Assembly (NCBI RefSeq): GCF_024723255.1
Contig: NZ_JANIAC010000002.1
Coordinates: 186,001 to 250,000, forward strand
Source of the DNA: Aestuariibaculum sp. M13
Lineage (GTDB): Bacteria; Bacteroidota; Bacteroidia; Flavobacteriales; Flavobacteriaceae
Direction: 5' to 3'
Length of the DNA stretch: 64,000 bases
Under the pieces are notes generated by a model. The model saw nothing but the letters and a program-made list of their open reading frames with translations. It searched no databases and was not told where the DNA came from. The position numbers were made by a program, and so were the translations under genes. The first letter of the stretch is position 1. Every line of letters begins with the position of its first letter. Shown here in pieces: positions 32,782 to 41,695 of this stretch.

Positions 32782-34184
32782 TAGTTACTGAAACGAAGCA
32801 AAAAACTATTGAGAAAGAAATTTCTTTAACTGGTGTTGGTTTACATACAGGTAAAGACGTTACCTTGACTTTTAAACCAGCTCCTGCTAATACCGGATTA
32901 GCATTTAAGCGAGTGGATTTAGAGGGTGCGCCTGTTATTGAAGCTGATGCAAATTATGTTACAAACACCCAAAGAGGGACATGTTTAGAAAAAAACGGAG
33001 TTACTATTCAAACTTCAGAACATGTACTTGCAGCGTTAATTGGTTTAGATATCGATAACGTTATTTTAGAATTAAATGCTTCAGAACCTCCAATTATGGA
33101 TGGATCTTCAAAGTTTTTTGTGGAAGCTATCGAAAAAGCAGGTATTGTTGAGCAAGATGCTTTTCGTGAAGAATTTGTAGTGACCGACATTGTTGCTTAT
33201 ACCGATGAAGATTCAGGAAGCGAAATTCTTGTTATGCCGGCAAATCAGTATCAAATTACTACTATGGTAGATTTCGGCACTAAAGTTTTAGGAACTCAAA
33301 ATGCCACTTTAAATCAGATGTCTGATTTTAAAGAGGAAATATCTACGTCAAGAACATTTAGTTTTTTACACGAAATAGAAATGCTTTTAGAGCATGGTTT
33401 AATTAAAGGGGGTGATTTAAACAATGCTATTGTTTACGTAGATAAACCTTTATCTCCTGAAACAATGGAGAAATTGAAAGTGGCATTCAAGAAAGATGCT
33501 ATTGCGGTTAAACCAAATGGTATTTTAGACAATTTAACTTTGCATCATCCAAATGAAGCAGCCAGACACAAACTGTTAGATGTTGTTGGTGATTTAGCTT
33601 TAGTAGGAACTAAAATTAGAGGTAAGGTTATTGCTAACAAACCAGGACACTATATTAATACACAATTCGCTAAAAAATTATCTAAAATAATTAAAAACGA
33701 GCGTCGTAACAATGTACCAAATATCGATTTAAATCAGCCTCCATTAATGGATGTGACTCAGATTATGGCTATGTTACCTCACAGACAGCCGTTCTTATTA
33801 ATCGATAAAGTTTTCGAGCTTAGTGACCAGCACGTAACAGCTACAAAGAATGTGACTATGAATGAGGATTTCTTCAGAGGTCATTTCCCGGGAGCACCTG
33901 TTATGCCAGGTGTTTTAATTGTAGAAGCGATGGCCCAGACAGGAGGTATTTTAGTTTTAAGTACAGTTCCGGATCCTGAAAATTATTTAACATTCTTCAT
34001 GAAAATGGATAATGTTAAATTCAAACAAAAAGTATCTCCAGGAGATACGTTAATATTTAAATGTACATTAATAACACCTATTAGAAGAGGTATTTGCCAC
34101 ATGCAGGGATATGCGTATGCTAACGGAAAATTATGTGCTGAAGCAGAGCTTATGGCGCAAATTTCAAAGGTGAAAAACGATTAA
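32772..34184 (+). CDS. lpxC/fabZ: Fused LpxC deacetylase / FabZ dehydratase
   Basis: The 470-residue bifunctional protein is typical of Bacteroidota. LpxC covers about residues 1-305: [16 protein letters not shown] and [21 protein letters not shown] hold the zinc ligands (His, His, Asp) and [15 protein letters not shown] the catalytic His. It deacetylates UDP-3-O-acyl-GlcNAc, the committed step of lipid A. FabZ covers about 315-470: [14 protein letters not shown] with the catalytic His and [21 protein letters not shown] with the catalytic Glu; it dehydrates 3-hydroxyacyl-ACP. The fusion ties the two enzymes that compete for hydroxyacyl-ACP. The start overlaps the end of lpxD. Confidence 0.97.
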   Translation: MGIVVTETKQKTIEKEISLTGVGLHTGKDVTLTFKPAPANTGLAFKRVDLEGAPVIEADANYVTNTQRGTCLEKNGVTIQTSEHVLAALIGLDIDNVILELNASEPPIMDGSSKFFVEAIEKAGIVEQDAFREEFVVTDIVAYTDEDSGSEILVMPANQYQITTMVDFGTKVLGTQNATLNQMSDFKEEISTSRTFSFLHEIEMLLEHGLIKGGDLNNAIVYVDKPLSPETMEKLKVAFKKDAIAVKPNGILDNLTLHHPNEAARHKLLDVVGDLALVGTKIRGKVIANKPGHYINTQFAKKLSKIIKNERRNNVPNIDLNQPPLMDVTQIMAMLPHRQPFLLIDKVFELSDQHVTATKNVTMNEDFFRGHFPGAPVMPGVLIVEAMAQTGGILVLSTVPDPENYLTFFMKMDNVKFKQKVSPGDTLIFKCTLITPIRRGICHMQGYAYANGKLCAEAELMAQISKVKND

Positions 34185-34290
34185 TAATAACGAGCCGTTA
34201 TATGGCTTAAAGACTGATTTCGATAAAAGCATCGAAGCAATAAATCTCGATTATTGAGGAAAATAAACTTTTAAAGACAAAACTAAACAA

Positions 34291-35076
34291 ATGAATCAAC
34301 CTCTTGCATACGTTCATCCAGGAGCTAAAATCGCAAAAAATGTTGTAATCGAGCCGTTTACAACTATTCATAACAATGTAGTTATTGGTGAAGGAACCTG
34401 GATAGGAAGTAATGTGACTATTATGGAAGGTGCTCGCATCGGAAAAAATTGTAACATCTTTCCTGGTGCGGTTATTTCAGCAGTTCCACAAGATTTAAAA
34501 TATAACGACGAAGAAACTACTGTAGAAATCGGTGATAACGTAACCATTAGAGAATGTGTTACTATTAACCGTGGAACTACAGATAGAATGAAAACCGTAA
34601 TCGGGAACAATTGTTTAATCATGGCTTATTGCCATATCGCTCATGATTGTGTTGTAGGCGATAACTGTATATTTTCTAATAACAGTACCTTGGCAGGTCA
34701 TATAACCGTTGGGAATTATGTGGTGTTAGCAGGTATGGCTGCGGTGCATCAATTTGTTTCTATTGGTAATCACGCCTTTGTGACCGGAGGGTCATTAGTA
34801 CGTAAAGACGTGCCACCGTTTGTTAAAGCAGCAAGAGAGCCGTTATCATATGTTGGGATTAACTCAGTAGGGTTAAGACGTCGTGGTTTTTCAACGGAAA
34901 AAATCAGAGAAATACAAGACATTTACAGAATCCTTTATCAAAAGAATTATAATAACACCCAGGCGGCAGAAATTATTGAAGCTGAAATGGAAGCAACACC
35001 GGAGCGTGATGAAATCCTTCAATTTATTAAAGATTCTCAGCGTGGTATTATGAAAGGATACTTTAAATCAAATTAA
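34291..35076 (+). CDS. lpxA: UDP-N-acetylglucosamine O-acyltransferase LpxA
   Basis: LpxA catalyses the first step of lipid A synthesis, moving hydroxyacyl from ACP to UDP-GlcNAc. The 261-residue protein has the beta-helix of hexapeptide repeats (about 1-190), the catalytic His in MAYCHIAHDCVVGDNC, and the typical GMAAVHQFVSIGNHAFVTGGSLVRKDVPPF. The C-terminal helices (NSVGLRRRGFSTEKI) follow. It lies 106 bases after lpxC/fabZ and is likely in the same operon. Confidence 0.97.
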   Translation: MNQPLAYVHPGAKIAKNVVIEPFTTIHNNVVIGEGTWIGSNVTIMEGARIGKNCNIFPGAVISAVPQDLKYNDEETTVEIGDNVTIRECVTINRGTTDRMKTVIGNNCLIMAYCHIAHDCVVGDNCIFSNNSTLAGHITVGNYVVLAGMAAVHQFVSIGNHAFVTGGSLVRKDVPPFVKAAREPLSYVGINSVGLRRRGFSTEKIREIQDIYRILYQKNYNNTQAAEIIEAEMEATPERDEILQFIKDSQRGIMKGYFKSN

Positions 35077-35110
35077 AAAAAATAAAAATACAATTTTAGA
35101 TACATAAATT

Positions 35111-35680
35111 ATGGCAGTTACAACGAGCGATATTAGAAACGGATTATGTTTAAGATTCAATAACGATATCTATAAAATTATAGAGTTTTTACACGTAAAG
35201 CCAGGAAAAGGACCTGCTTTCGTAAGAACAAAATTAAAAAGTGTAACAACAGGAAAAGTATTAGATAATACCTTTTCGGCAGGACATAAATTAGAAGATG
35301 TTCGTGTTGAAACTCACAAATTCCAGTTTTTATACAACGATGGTGAGTATTACCACTTTATGAATACAGAAGATTATTCTCAAATTCAATTATCTGAGGC
35401 TGCTTTAGATAACCCAGGTTTAATGAAAGAAGGAGAAGTAGTTACGGTTATGATTAACGCTGAAGATAACATGCCGCTTTCTGTAGAGATGCCTGCAAGT
35501 GTTGTTTTAGAAGTTGTTGCAACTGAGCCTGGAGTTAAAGGAAATACTGCAACTAACGCAACAAAGCCTGCTACTGTTGAAACTGGAGCGATTGTAAACG
35601 TACCCTTATTCATCAACGAAGGTGATAAAATTAAAGTTGAAACTGAAAAAGGAACTTACAAAGAACGCGTTAAAGAATAA
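35111..35680 (+). CDS. efp: Translation elongation factor P
   Basis: EF-P rescues ribosomes stalled at proline stretches. The 189-residue protein has the three usual domains: an N-terminal KOW-like domain with FLHVKPGKGPAFVRTKLKS, in which Lys33 is the counterpart of the modified Lys34 of E. coli, an OB domain (TEDYSQIQLSEAALDNPGLMKEG), and a C-terminal domain ending LFINEGDKIKVETEKGTYKERV. The PGKG loop indicates the lysine-type factor; whether it is modified is not visible. It is embedded between lpxA and the second lpxD-like gene, with gaps of 34 and 6 bases, so it is cotranscribed with lipid A genes. Confidence 0.97.
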   Translation: MAVTTSDIRNGLCLRFNNDIYKIIEFLHVKPGKGPAFVRTKLKSVTTGKVLDNTFSAGHKLEDVRVETHKFQFLYNDGEYYHFMNTEDYSQIQLSEAALDNPGLMKEGEVVTVMINAEDNMPLSVEMPASVVLEVVATEPGVKGNTATNATKPATVETGAIVNVPLFINEGDKIKVETEKGTYKERVKE

Positions 35681-35686
35681 TTTCAG

Positions 35687-36625
35687 TTGAAATTTCCAAA
35701 ACCACATACTTTAAAACAAATTGCTCAATTAATCGATTGTGAATTTGTTGGGGGTGACGATTTTCCTGTTTTAGGAATGAACGAAATACATGTTGTCGAG
35801 CCTGGCGACATTGTATTTGTTGATCATCCAAAATATTACGATAAAGCTTTAAATTCAGCTGCAACTATTGTTTTAATTAACAAAGAAGTTGAATGTCCTG
35901 AAGGCAAAGCTTTGTTGGTAAGTGATGACCCTTTTAGAGATTTTAATAAGCTTACTAATCATTTTAAGCCTTTTAAACAGGCTAATGCTCAGGTTTCGGA
36001 TTCAGCTCAAATAGGAGAGGGAACCGTTATTCAACCTAATTGTTTTATCGGCCATAATGTTGTTATTGGTAAAAATTGTGTCATTCATTCTAATGTAAGT
36101 ATTTATGATGATGCTGTTATTGGTGATAACGTAACTATTCATGCTAATACCGTTTTAGGAGCTAATGCATTTTATTATAAAAAACGTCCAGAAGGTTTCG
36201 ATCGATTAAAATCTAGTGGGCGAGTGGTTATTCAGGATAATGTTGATATCGGAGCTTCTTGTACAATTGACAGAGGAGTTACAGGAGATACTATTATTGG
36301 TGAAGGTTCTAAACTTGATAATCTTATTCAAATTGGTCATGATACTGTTGTAGGTAAAAAATGTTTAATTGCCTCTCAGGCCGGAATTGCTGGATGTGTT
36401 ATTATTGAAGATGAAGTGACTATTTGGGGACAGGTTGGTTGTGCTAGCGGAATAACGATAGGAACTAAAGCTGTAGTGCACGCTCAAGCTGGTATTAGTA
36501 AATCGTTAGCAGGACATACAACCTATTGGGGAACACCTGCTCAGGAAGCTAAAGAACACCTAAAAGGCTTAGCTTTAGTGAAACAAATTCCTAAAATTTT
36601 AGAAGAATTAAAATATAAAAAATAA
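35687..36625 (+). CDS. Second LpxD-like UDP-3-O-acylglucosamine N-acyltransferase family protein
   Basis: The 312-residue protein is distinct from the LpxD at 31759 but has the same layout: an N-terminal domain (about 1-95, MNEIHVVEPGDIVFVDHPKYYDKAL) and a beta-helix of hexapeptide repeats (about 100-285) with an equivalent His in NLIQIGHDTVVGKKC. It starts at a TTG codon six bases after efp; MKFPKPHTLKQIAQLIDCEF is a natural opening and no ATG is nearby. Because the first copy is in the standard lpxD place, this one may use another acyl chain or another sugar nucleotide. It probably acts in envelope synthesis. Confidence 0.85.
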   Translation: MKFPKPHTLKQIAQLIDCEFVGGDDFPVLGMNEIHVVEPGDIVFVDHPKYYDKALNSAATIVLINKEVECPEGKALLVSDDPFRDFNKLTNHFKPFKQANAQVSDSAQIGEGTVIQPNCFIGHNVVIGKNCVIHSNVSIYDDAVIGDNVTIHANTVLGANAFYYKKRPEGFDRLKSSGRVVIQDNVDIGASCTIDRGVTGDTIIGEGSKLDNLIQIGHDTVVGKKCLIASQAGIAGCVIIEDEVTIWGQVGCASGITIGTKAVVHAQAGISKSLAGHTTYWGTPAQEAKEHLKGLALVKQIPKILEELKYKK

Positions 36626-36660
36626 ATTAAAAATGCTGCCCAAAGTATATTCAAAAAAAG

Positions 36661-36668
36661 TATTTTTG
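36661..36668 (+). promoter_or_regulatory. Candidate -7 element of sucD
   Basis: TATTTTTG matches TAnnTTTG, 30 bases before the sucD ATG. No clear -33 TTTG is visible. It separates sucD transcriptionally from the envelope genes before it. Confidence 0.4.
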
Positions 36669-36697
36669 TGCAGCTTTATTCAAAATAATAATAAAAA

Positions 36698-37570
36698 ATG
36701 AGTGTTTTAGTAAACAAAGATTCAAAAATAATAGTTCAAGGGTTTACTGGAAGTGAAGGTACTTTCCACGCTAGCCAAATGATTGAATACGGAACAAACG
36801 TAGTAGGTGGTGTTACTCCAGGAAAAGGAGGACAAACTCACTTAGATAAGCCTGTTTTTAATACAGTTAAAGACGCTGTAGAGCAAGTAGGTGCCGATAC
36901 TACTATTATTTTTGTACCGCCAGCTTTTGCTGCTGATGCGATTATGGAAGCTGCTGATGCAGGTATTAAAGTAATTATTACAATTACTGAAGGTATTCCT
37001 GTTGCAGATATGATTATTGCTTCAGATTACATTAAAGATAAAGACTGTCGTTTAATTGGTCCTAACTGTCCAGGTGTAATTACTCCGGGAGAAGCTAAAG
37101 TTGGTATCATGCCAGGATTTGTATTTAAGCAAGGTAAAGTAGGTATTGTTTCTAAATCAGGTACATTAACTTATGAAGCTGCAGACCAAGTTGGAAAACA
37201 AGGTTTAGGTATTACTACTGCAATTGGTATTGGTGGAGATCCAATCATTGGAACAACTACTAAAGAAGCTGTTGAGTTATTAATCAACGATCCTGCTACA
37301 GAAGCTGTAGTTATGATTGGTGAGATTGGTGGTCAGTTAGAAGCTGATGCTGCACAATGGTACAAAGCTAGCGGAAGTAAAAAACCTATCATCGGTTTCA
37401 TCGCTGGTGAAACTGCTCCGGCAGGACGTACAATGGGGCACGCAGGTGCAATTGTAGGTGGTAGCGATGATACTGCTCAGGCTAAAAAGAAAATTATGAG
37501 AGAATGCGGAATTCACGTGGTGGATTCTCCAGCTGAAATCGGTAAGAAAGTTGCTGAAGTTTTAGGATAA
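36698..37570 (+). CDS. sucD: Succinate-CoA ligase alpha subunit
   Basis: The alpha subunit of succinyl-CoA synthetase of the citric acid cycle. The 290-residue protein has the CoA-binding Rossmann domain ([32 protein letters not shown]), the conserved [22 protein letters not shown], and the phosphohistidine region [13 protein letters not shown] containing the active-site His. The beta subunit gene sucC is not adjacent and must lie elsewhere, which is usual in Flavobacteriia. A strong terminator follows. Confidence 0.97.
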   Translation: MSVLVNKDSKIIVQGFTGSEGTFHASQMIEYGTNVVGGVTPGKGGQTHLDKPVFNTVKDAVEQVGADTTIIFVPPAFAADAIMEAADAGIKVIITITEGIPVADMIIASDYIKDKDCRLIGPNCPGVITPGEAKVGIMPGFVFKQGKVGIVSKSGTLTYEAADQVGKQGLGITTAIGIGGDPIIGTTTKEAVELLINDPATEAVVMIGEIGGQLEADAAQWYKASGSKKPIIGFIAGETAPAGRTMGHAGAIVGGSDDTAQAKKKIMRECGIHVVDSPAEIGKKVAEVLG

Positions 37571-37588
37571 TCTCTCTAAACATATCTG

Positions 37589-37619
37589 AAAAACCTCGCA
37601 ATAATTTGTGAGGTTTTTT
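37589..37619 (+). terminator. Intrinsic terminator after sucD
   Basis: The arms AAAACCTCGCAA and TTGTGAGGTTTT pair with one G-U around a short loop, followed by a T-run. Confidence 0.82.
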
Positions 37620-37620
37620 A

Positions 37621-37649
37621 TTTGTTGCAATTTGTATTTGTTATATTTG
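37621..37649 (+). promoter_or_regulatory. Candidate promoter of fabG
   Basis: TTTG at 37621-37624, 17 bases, then TATATTTG at 37642-37649. The -7 element is perfect and the spacing slightly short. It would give a long leader of about 160 bases before fabG. Confidence 0.45.
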
Positions 37650-37726
37650 AAATAAGGAAAAATTTCCAACCATGTACATGACTCTTTTTAATAGAGTTAT
37701 GTTCAAATAAAATTAAAGTAATCACA

Positions 37727-37781
37727 ATGAAACACCTAACATTTTGATTTAACAATATTAAGCAGTGTTAAATTTGGTGTT
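37727..37781 (+). promoter_or_regulatory. Possible structured leader with six-codon reading frame before fabG
   Basis: AACACC (37731-37736) with GGTGTT (37776-37781) and TAACA (37737-37741) with TGTTA (37766-37770) can form a bipartite stem in the fabG leader. An ATG at 37727 opens the frame Met-Lys-His-Leu-Thr-Phe-stop, which overlaps the left arm. No T-run follows, so any control would act on translation or stability rather than termination. Confidence 0.3.
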
Positions 37782-37815
37782 GCATGTGACTATTAAAAAA
37801 CAATAAATATTACAC

Positions 37816-38562
37816 ATGAAATTATTAGAAGGTAAAACCGCCATTATCACAGGAGCAAGTAGAGGTATTGGAAGAGGTATTGCACAAGTTTTTGCTGCTC
37901 AAGGTGCTAATGTAGCGTTTACATATAGTTCTTCTGTTGAAGCTGCTAACGAGCTTGAAAAAGAATTAATCGCTTTAGGAGTTAAAGCTAAAGGTTATAA
38001 AAGTAACGCAGCAAGTTTTGATGAAGCTCAAAAATTAGCTGACGATGTTGTTGCCGAATTTGGTAGTATCGATGTATTAGTAAATAATGCAGGTATCACT
38101 AAAGACAACTTATTAATGCGTATCTCTGAAGAAGATTTCGACACCGTTATTGAAGTGAACTTAAAGTCGGTTTTCAACATGACTAAAGCAGTACAACGCA
38201 CCATGTTAAAGCAACGTGCAGGTTCTATTATTAACATGAGTTCTGTTGTTGGTGTTAAAGGAAATGCTGGTCAAACAAACTATGCGGCTTCTAAAGCGGG
38301 TATCATCGGATTCTCTAAGTCTGTTGCTTTAGAGTTAGGTTCTCGTAACATTCGTAGTAACGTTGTTGCTCCAGGTTTCATTGAAACTGAAATGACAGCT
38401 AAATTAGATGAAGAAGTGGTTAAAGGATGGAGAGCTGGTATTCCATTAAAACGTGGTGGGACTCCTGAAGATGTTGCTAACGTATGTGTATTCTTAGCAA
38501 GTGATATGAGTGCATACGTAACAGGGCAAACATTAAACGTTGACGGTGGAATGTTAACCTAA
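37816..38562 (+). CDS. fabG: 3-oxoacyl-ACP reductase FabG
   Basis: The 248-residue classical SDR reduces 3-oxoacyl-ACP with NADPH in fatty acid elongation. It has the cofactor motif TGASRGIGRGIA near residue 12, NNAG, the catalytic Ser in SIINMSSVVG, the YAASKAG Tyr-Lys pair, and the FabG-type ending GQTLNVDGGML. FabG paralogues are common, but the close match to the full family pattern supports the fatty acid role. It has its own promoter-like site and a 160-base leader. Confidence 0.95.
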   Translation: MKLLEGKTAIITGASRGIGRGIAQVFAAQGANVAFTYSSSVEAANELEKELIALGVKAKGYKSNAASFDEAQKLADDVVAEFGSIDVLVNNAGITKDNLLMRISEEDFDTVIEVNLKSVFNMTKAVQRTMLKQRAGSIINMSSVVGVKGNAGQTNYAASKAGIIGFSKSVALELGSRNIRSNVVAPGFIETEMTAKLDEEVVKGWRAGIPLKRGGTPEDVANVCVFLASDMSAYVTGQTLNVDGGMLT

Positions 38563-38614
38563 TTTTCAATTTCTGCGAAAGCGGAAATCTCACTTTTAAA
38601 CTTTATGTAAATTA

Positions 38615-40648
38615 ATGAGTTCTGAAACTCTGGTATACATCATAATTTCTGGAATAACTGCTTTATTAATAGCGGGATTTCAGTATTATAAAAACAAAAA
38701 AGGCATGTCTAAATTAAGCATGCTTTTTTTGTTTCTGCGTTTTATCACAATTTTCTCGGTTATTTTATTGTTAATCAATCCTAAATTTGAGCAAGTTGTT
38801 TTATCTGTAGAAAAACCAAATTTAGTCTTAGCCATAGATAATTCATCTTCAATAAAGTATTTAGGTCATGACACAGAAGCCAACACATTATTAAATCAAT
38901 TAAGGACTAATAAGGAATTACAGGATAAATTCAATTTAAGTATTTATAGTTTTGGAAATACTATAAAAGCTTTTGATTCGCTTTCCTTTACAGAACAAGA
39001 GACAAATATCAATCAGGCGTTTTCTCAATTAACGCAAATATACAAGCAAAGTACATCGCCTACAGTACTTATAACCGATGGTAATCAAACCTACGGTAAT
39101 AATTATGAGTTTGCTTATCTCGATTATAAACAACCTGTATATCCTGTTATTTTAGGTGATACAATTAGTTATGTTGATTTAAAAATTCAGCAGCTTAGCG
39201 TTAATAAATACGCATATTTAAAAAATAAATTTCCTGTTGAAACCATTTTAGTTTACAACGGAATAGGTTCAGTAAAATCCCAATTTACAGTAACAATAGG
39301 GAATTCTATAATTTATTCTGAACCAGTTAATTTTTCGCAAGAGAACAATTCCAAGGTTATCAATTTCACTTTACCTGCAAATCAGGTAGGTGTGCAGGTG
39401 TACAAAGCGACACTATCGCCTTTAAATTCAGAAAAAAACACCATAAATAACTCTAAAAATTTTGCAATAGAAGTTATTGATCAAAAAACAAAAGTGGCTA
39501 TTGTTAGCGATATTATACATCCGGATTTGGGTGCTTTAAAAAAGAGTATTGAAAGTAACGAACAACGCTCTGTTAGCTTTTTTAACTCAAAATCGATTTT
39601 AAATCAAATAAATGATTTTCAATTAATTGTGCTGTATCAGCCAAATGATAAGTTTAAAGAATTGTTTGAGCAATTAGACAATGAAAACAAAAACAGATTT
39701 ATTATCGTAGGGCCAAAAACAGACATTGAATTCTTAAATAATATCAATAAAAGTTATGAGTTCGAAATCACCTATAATACAGAAAATTATCAGGCAGCTT
39801 TAGAGAAAAATTACACGCCATTTTTTGTTGATGATATCGATTTTGAATCCTTCCCTCCATTACATTCATATTACAGTTCGTTGATTGCCTTGGTGCCTTT
39901 TGAAACGATTCTGTATAAAACGCTAAACGGAATAGATGTTGGAGAGCCTTTACTTGGAACTTTTGAAACCCAAGGTAGAAGGGAAGCGTTGTTGTTAGGT
40001 GAAAACATCTGGCAATGGCGATCGCAAAGTTATGTGGAAACCAAATCGTTTCACGGATTTGATAATTTCTTCAATAAATTAATTCAGTATTTAGCTTCAA
40101 ATAAATTAAAAAGCAGACTGAATGTCGATTATCAATCGTTTTACAATGGCTCCGGAAATGTTATTGTAACAGCGCAATATTTTGACAAGAACTATATTTT
40201 TAATGAACGGGAAACTCTTAATATTACCGTAGCAGATAAAATATCGAAAGAATCTAAAACATTTCCACTCATTCTAAAAAATAATAATTACGAGGTAGAT
40301 TTAAGTAGTTTATCACCTTCGGAGTATGATTTTAAGGTTCATGCTGAAGAAGCTAATATTTCAAAAACCGGTAGTTTTACTATTCTTGAATATAATGTAG
40401 AGCAACAATTCTTAAATGCTAATGTAACAAAGCTTCAACAACTAGCGTCTAATAGTTCAGGAAAGGCATATTTTATTGATAATCCAGATGCTTTAATTGA
40501 TGATTTGCTTAATGATAATCGTTTTAGCACAATTCAGAAAAGCCATAAAAATAGCTTACCTTTAATAGATTGGAAATATTTACTAGCCGTAATCGCTCTG
40601 AGCCTAAGTCTAGAGTGGTTTTTAAGAAAATATAACGGATTAATTTAA
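38615..40648 (+). CDS. Membrane-anchored von Willebrand factor A-like protein
   Basis: The 677-residue protein has two N-terminal membrane segments (LVYIIISGITALLIAGF and LFLFLRFITIFSVILLLI), a large extracytoplasmic part and a C-terminal membrane segment (WKYLLAVIALSLSLEWFL). A VWA-like fold begins near residue 67 with LVLAIDNSSSI, a DxSxS metal-site motif, and VLITDGNQTYG. Further parts resemble the glutamine-amidotransferase-like fold seen in related Bacteroidota proteins, but I cannot show catalytic residues. Similar proteins are found with MoxR/BatA systems; here the neighbours are fabG and a prohibitin-like gene 14 bases downstream, suggesting a shared membrane role with the latter. Confidence 0.8.
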   Translation: MSSETLVYIIISGITALLIAGFQYYKNKKGMSKLSMLFLFLRFITIFSVILLLINPKFEQVVLSVEKPNLVLAIDNSSSIKYLGHDTEANTLLNQLRTNKELQDKFNLSIYSFGNTIKAFDSLSFTEQETNINQAFSQLTQIYKQSTSPTVLITDGNQTYGNNYEFAYLDYKQPVYPVILGDTISYVDLKIQQLSVNKYAYLKNKFPVETILVYNGIGSVKSQFTVTIGNSIIYSEPVNFSQENNSKVINFTLPANQVGVQVYKATLSPLNSEKNTINNSKNFAIEVIDQKTKVAIVSDIIHPDLGALKKSIESNEQRSVSFFNSKSILNQINDFQLIVLYQPNDKFKELFEQLDNENKNRFIIVGPKTDIEFLNNINKSYEFEITYNTENYQAALEKNYTPFFVDDIDFESFPPLHSYYSSLIALVPFETILYKTLNGIDVGEPLLGTFETQGRREALLLGENIWQWRSQSYVETKSFHGFDNFFNKLIQYLASNKLKSRLNVDYQSFYNGSGNVIVTAQYFDKNYIFNERETLNITVADKISKESKTFPLILKNNNYEVDLSSLSPSEYDFKVHAEEANISKTGSFTILEYNVEQQFLNANVTKLQQLASNSSGKAYFIDNPDALIDDLLNDNRFSTIQKSHKNSLPLIDWKYLLAVIALSLSLEWFLRKYNGLI

Positions 40649-40661
40649 ACTAAATATATAG

Positions 40662-41477
40662 ATGGAAAAATTACCAAAAATTGCATTTCCTGTAATTATT
40701 GTTGCAGTAGTTTTAATTGTTTTATTGTCAAAATCAGCAGTGACTATTGGTTCTGGTGAAGCAGGTGTTTTGTATAGAACCTTTGGAGGCGGGGTTGTAA
40801 CCGATGAGCCACCGTTAAGTGAAGGATTTCATATTGTGGCACCTTGGAATAAAGTGTTTGTTTATGAAGTGCGTCAGCAGGAGAAATTAGAAAAAATGAA
40901 TGTATTATCCTCAAACGGTTTAGATATTAAACTGGAAGCTTCAGTTTGGTTTCAGCCTAAATACGATCAGTTAGGAAAACTGCATCAGGAGAAAAGTGAG
41001 CAGTATATCGATCGCGTGCTGCTTCCGGCAATTCGTTCTGCGGCACGTAGTGTAGTTGGCCGTTATACCCCTGAGCAATTATATTCTAGTAAGCGTGATG
41101 CCATTCAGCAGGAAATCTTTGAAGAAACTCAAAAAATTGTTGAGGATCAATACATTCAGTTAAATGAAGTGTTGGTGAGAGATGTGACTTTACCGCCTAC
41201 TATTAAAGATGCTATTGAGCGCAAACTGAAACAAGAACAGGAGTCATTAGAGTATGAGTTTAGATTAGTGACTGCTCAAAAAGAAGCTGAAAAAGTGATT
41301 ATTGAAGCGCAAGGTAAAGCTGATGCTAATAAAATTCTAAGCGCTTCGTTAACCGATAAAATCCTTCAGGATAAAGGTATTGAGGCGACGGTTAAATTAT
41401 CAGAATCACCAAATAGCAAAGTGATTGTTATTGGTTCGGGAGATAGTGGTATGCCTATTATTTTAGGAAACCAATAA
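40662..41477 (+). CDS. Prohibitin-like SPFH/Band 7 membrane protein
   Basis: The 271-residue protein has one N-terminal membrane anchor (AFPVIIVAVVLIVLLS) and an SPFH domain from about 25 to 190 (GSGEAGVLYRTFGGGVV, GFHIVAPWNKVFVYEVRQQE, DIKLEASVWFQP, RSAARSVVGRYTPEQLYSSKR, VRDVTLPPTIKDAIERKLKQEQ). A coiled-coil tail follows with EYEFRLVTAQKEAEKVIIEAQGKA. This is the prohibitin subgroup, which forms ring assemblies in the membrane and often works with FtsH-type proteases. It follows the VWA gene by 14 bases and is probably cotranscribed. The next transcript begins in the his leader. Confidence 0.92.
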   Translation: MEKLPKIAFPVIIVAVVLIVLLSKSAVTIGSGEAGVLYRTFGGGVVTDEPPLSEGFHIVAPWNKVFVYEVRQQEKLEKMNVLSSNGLDIKLEASVWFQPKYDQLGKLHQEKSEQYIDRVLLPAIRSAARSVVGRYTPEQLYSSKRDAIQQEIFEETQKIVEDQYIQLNEVLVRDVTLPPTIKDAIERKLKQEQESLEYEFRLVTAQKEAEKVIIEAQGKADANKILSASLTDKILQDKGIEATVKLSESPNSKVIVIGSGDSGMPIILGNQ

Positions 41478-41586
41478 ACAGTCGATTAATAGATTATTTA
41501 GCTTTGTATTTAAATATTGAATTTTAGTTAACAGAATTGAGCTAAAACTTTTAAATGTTAAATACTTTAAAAAAATAATAGCATTA

Positions 41587-41619
41587 TTTGGAATTAAACG
41601 TTTTTATTTTAAATATTTG
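41587..41619 (+). promoter_or_regulatory. Candidate promoter of the histidine operon
   Basis: TTTG at 41587-41590, a 21-base spacer and AATATTTG at 41612-41619, one base off TAnnTTTG. It lies 20 bases before the leader-peptide ATG, at the right distance for a leader transcript starting near 41626. Confidence 0.45.
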
Positions 41620-41638
41620 TGAAACAGAAATAGAACAA

Positions 41639-41695
41639 ATGACATTTATTCAAGCACATTATCATCATTTTCAAATTTGCCCTCAAGCGAAGTGA
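41639..41695 (+). CDS. hisL: Histidine operon leader peptide (18 residues, three His)
   Basis: The frame from ATG 41639 to TGA 41693-41695 encodes MTFIQAHYHHFQICPQAK, with His at positions 7, 9 and 10 (CAT codons at 41657-41668). Clustered codons for the end product just ahead of a terminator hairpin and a complete his operon are the mark of an attenuator leader peptide. The codons after the His cluster (41682-41689) form the antiterminator arm, so the ribosome position decides which hairpin forms. The name hisL is used by analogy with enterobacteria; the peptide is not homologous in a meaningful sense. Confidence 0.82.
   Translation: MTFIQAHYHHFQICPQAK

Noticed and set aside
34368-34622. 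Antisense open frame of 84 codons inside lpxA
   Set aside because: It lies wholly within a conserved gene, arises from the hexapeptide-repeat codon pattern on the other strand and has no context of its own.
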